Shown piece by piece: positions 5,461-5,690 of a stretch of DNA of 5,690 bases; the stretch's first letter is position 1; each line of letters opens with the position of its first letter. Origin of the DNA: Lachnospiraceae bacterium (GTDB taxonomy: Bacteria; Bacillota; Clostridia; Lachnospirales; Lachnospiraceae); contig JAHZAV010000070.1 in NCBI GenBank assembly GCA_019423745.1, positions 1 to 5,690 of the forward strand, in the 5' to 3' direction. The position numbers and the translations under genes are program-made. Under the pieces are notes generated by a model. That model searched no databases, had not been told where the DNA came from, and saw nothing but the letters and a program-made list of their open reading frames with translations.

Positions 5461-5488
5461 AGAGTGGGAACGGCACTCTTAACTTTTT
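5460..5488 (+). terminator. Weak intrinsic terminator after the sigma-like gene
   Basis: AAGAGTG (5460-5466) pairs with CACTCTT (5474-5480) around a 7-base loop, and TTTTT follows three bases later (5484-5488). The stem starts at the last base of the stop codon. It is short, so it may only partly separate the sigma-like gene from the HTH gene. Confidence 0.5.
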
Positions 5489-5542
5489 CACGAGTTTTGT
5501 ATTTAGAAATAAAATCAAAACAGATAGAAAGAGAGTGAAAAT

Positions 5543-5690
5543 ATGGCAGAAAAAAGATGTTATACGGTGAAAGATTTACAGGAAATGCTGGATGTAAGCA
5601 GATCAACGGTCTATAAATTGTTGAGACAAAATGAGTTCCGTTGGATTCAGTTAGAAGGCGGTGGATACCGTATTTCCAAGAAGAGTTTTG
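5543..5690 (+). CDS. Excisionase-type helix-turn-helix protein, cut by window end
   Basis: The first 49 residues are present and the frame is still open at the window edge. It begins MAEKRCYTVKDLQEMLDV. YTVKDLQEMLDVSRSTVYKLLR (about 7-28) is a MerR/excisionase-type helix-turn-helix, followed by a wing-like stretch FRWIQLEGGGYRISKKSF. Proteins of this type are found in integrative elements either as recombination directionality factors, which bend DNA near the element end for excision, or as general regulators. The ribosome binding site is weak (AGAGAG near 5529-5535). It lies 82 bases after the sigma-like gene in the same direction and probably belongs to the same control module. Whether it is a true excisionase depends on whether an integrase gene follows, which is not visible. 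Confidence 0.75.
   Translation, partial: MAEKRCYTVKDLQEMLDVSRSTVYKLLRQNEFRWIQLEGGGYRISKKSF

Larger units (their letters stand above)
4218..5690. mobile_element. End region of an integrative (conjugative or mobilisable) element
   Basis: From about 4218 onward the chromosomal HD gene is replaced by unrelated sequence. This holds a small ribbon-helix-helix regulator, repeat clusters, a sigma-70-like small protein and an excisionase-type HTH protein. This gene set is typical of ICE and IME ends in clostridia related to the Tn916/Tn1549 families. No integrase, relaxase or conjugation gene lies in the window, so the class is inferred from accessory genes and context. The exact end is not defined: it lies between 4218, where HD homology stops, and the repeat cluster starting at 4321. 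No target duplication can be identified because the other end is outside the window. Confidence 0.55.

Overview
The window looks like chromosome from a low-GC gut Firmicute, most likely a Lachnospiraceae (Blautia/Ruminococcus/Dorea type), joined to one end of an integrative mobile element. This assignment rests on the kinds of protein present (high-molecular-weight rubredoxin, a RACo-like corrinoid activator, a tandem HD protein, a clostridial ICE-type sigma factor) and on the AT-rich composition. No database search was run.

Bases 1-4220 are chromosomal and read entirely on the + strand. They begin with a 5'-truncated yaaA remnant (52-438). Next comes a well-formed promoter and dyad operator region (470-535), then a PerR-type Fur-family repressor (570-977). 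PerR overlaps by 8 bp a flavin reductase-rubredoxin fusion (970-1628) that carries a single-base frameshift. An intact ASKHA/DUF4445 corrinoid-activation protein without a ferredoxin domain follows (1688-3229). After a short spacer with a perfect 11-bp inverted repeat comes a tandem HD/HD-GYP protein (3310-4221), broken by two small homopolymer frameshifts and cut off inside its second HD domain. YaaA, PerR and the rubredoxin fusion form a coherent peroxide/oxygen-defence group: iron control, peroxide sensing, and electron delivery to a peroxide- or oxygen-reducing enzyme. The corrinoid activator and HD protein look like separate functions.

Bases from about 4220 to 5690 look like the end of an integrative conjugative or mobilisable element. 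They contain a cluster of GTACTT repeats (4321-4402), a 54-residue ribbon-helix-helix protein with its own terminator, phased GATACTTT repeats (4641-4716), a possible 9-codon leader peptide whose stop codon lies in the loop of a strong terminator, two large dyads in the leader of a sigma-70-like gene (4984-5460), and the start of an excisionase-type HTH gene that runs off the window.

The most notable structural point is that the chromosomal segment is truncated at both ends. Its left edge (bases 1-50) carries a sequence very like the element-internal region at 4709-4750, so related element DNA may flank the segment on both sides. The densest unexplained region is the 395-base stretch 4589-4983, which looks like a multi-layer regulatory leader (iterons, attenuator, structured RNA, RBS-masking hairpin) or possibly an origin of transfer or replication.
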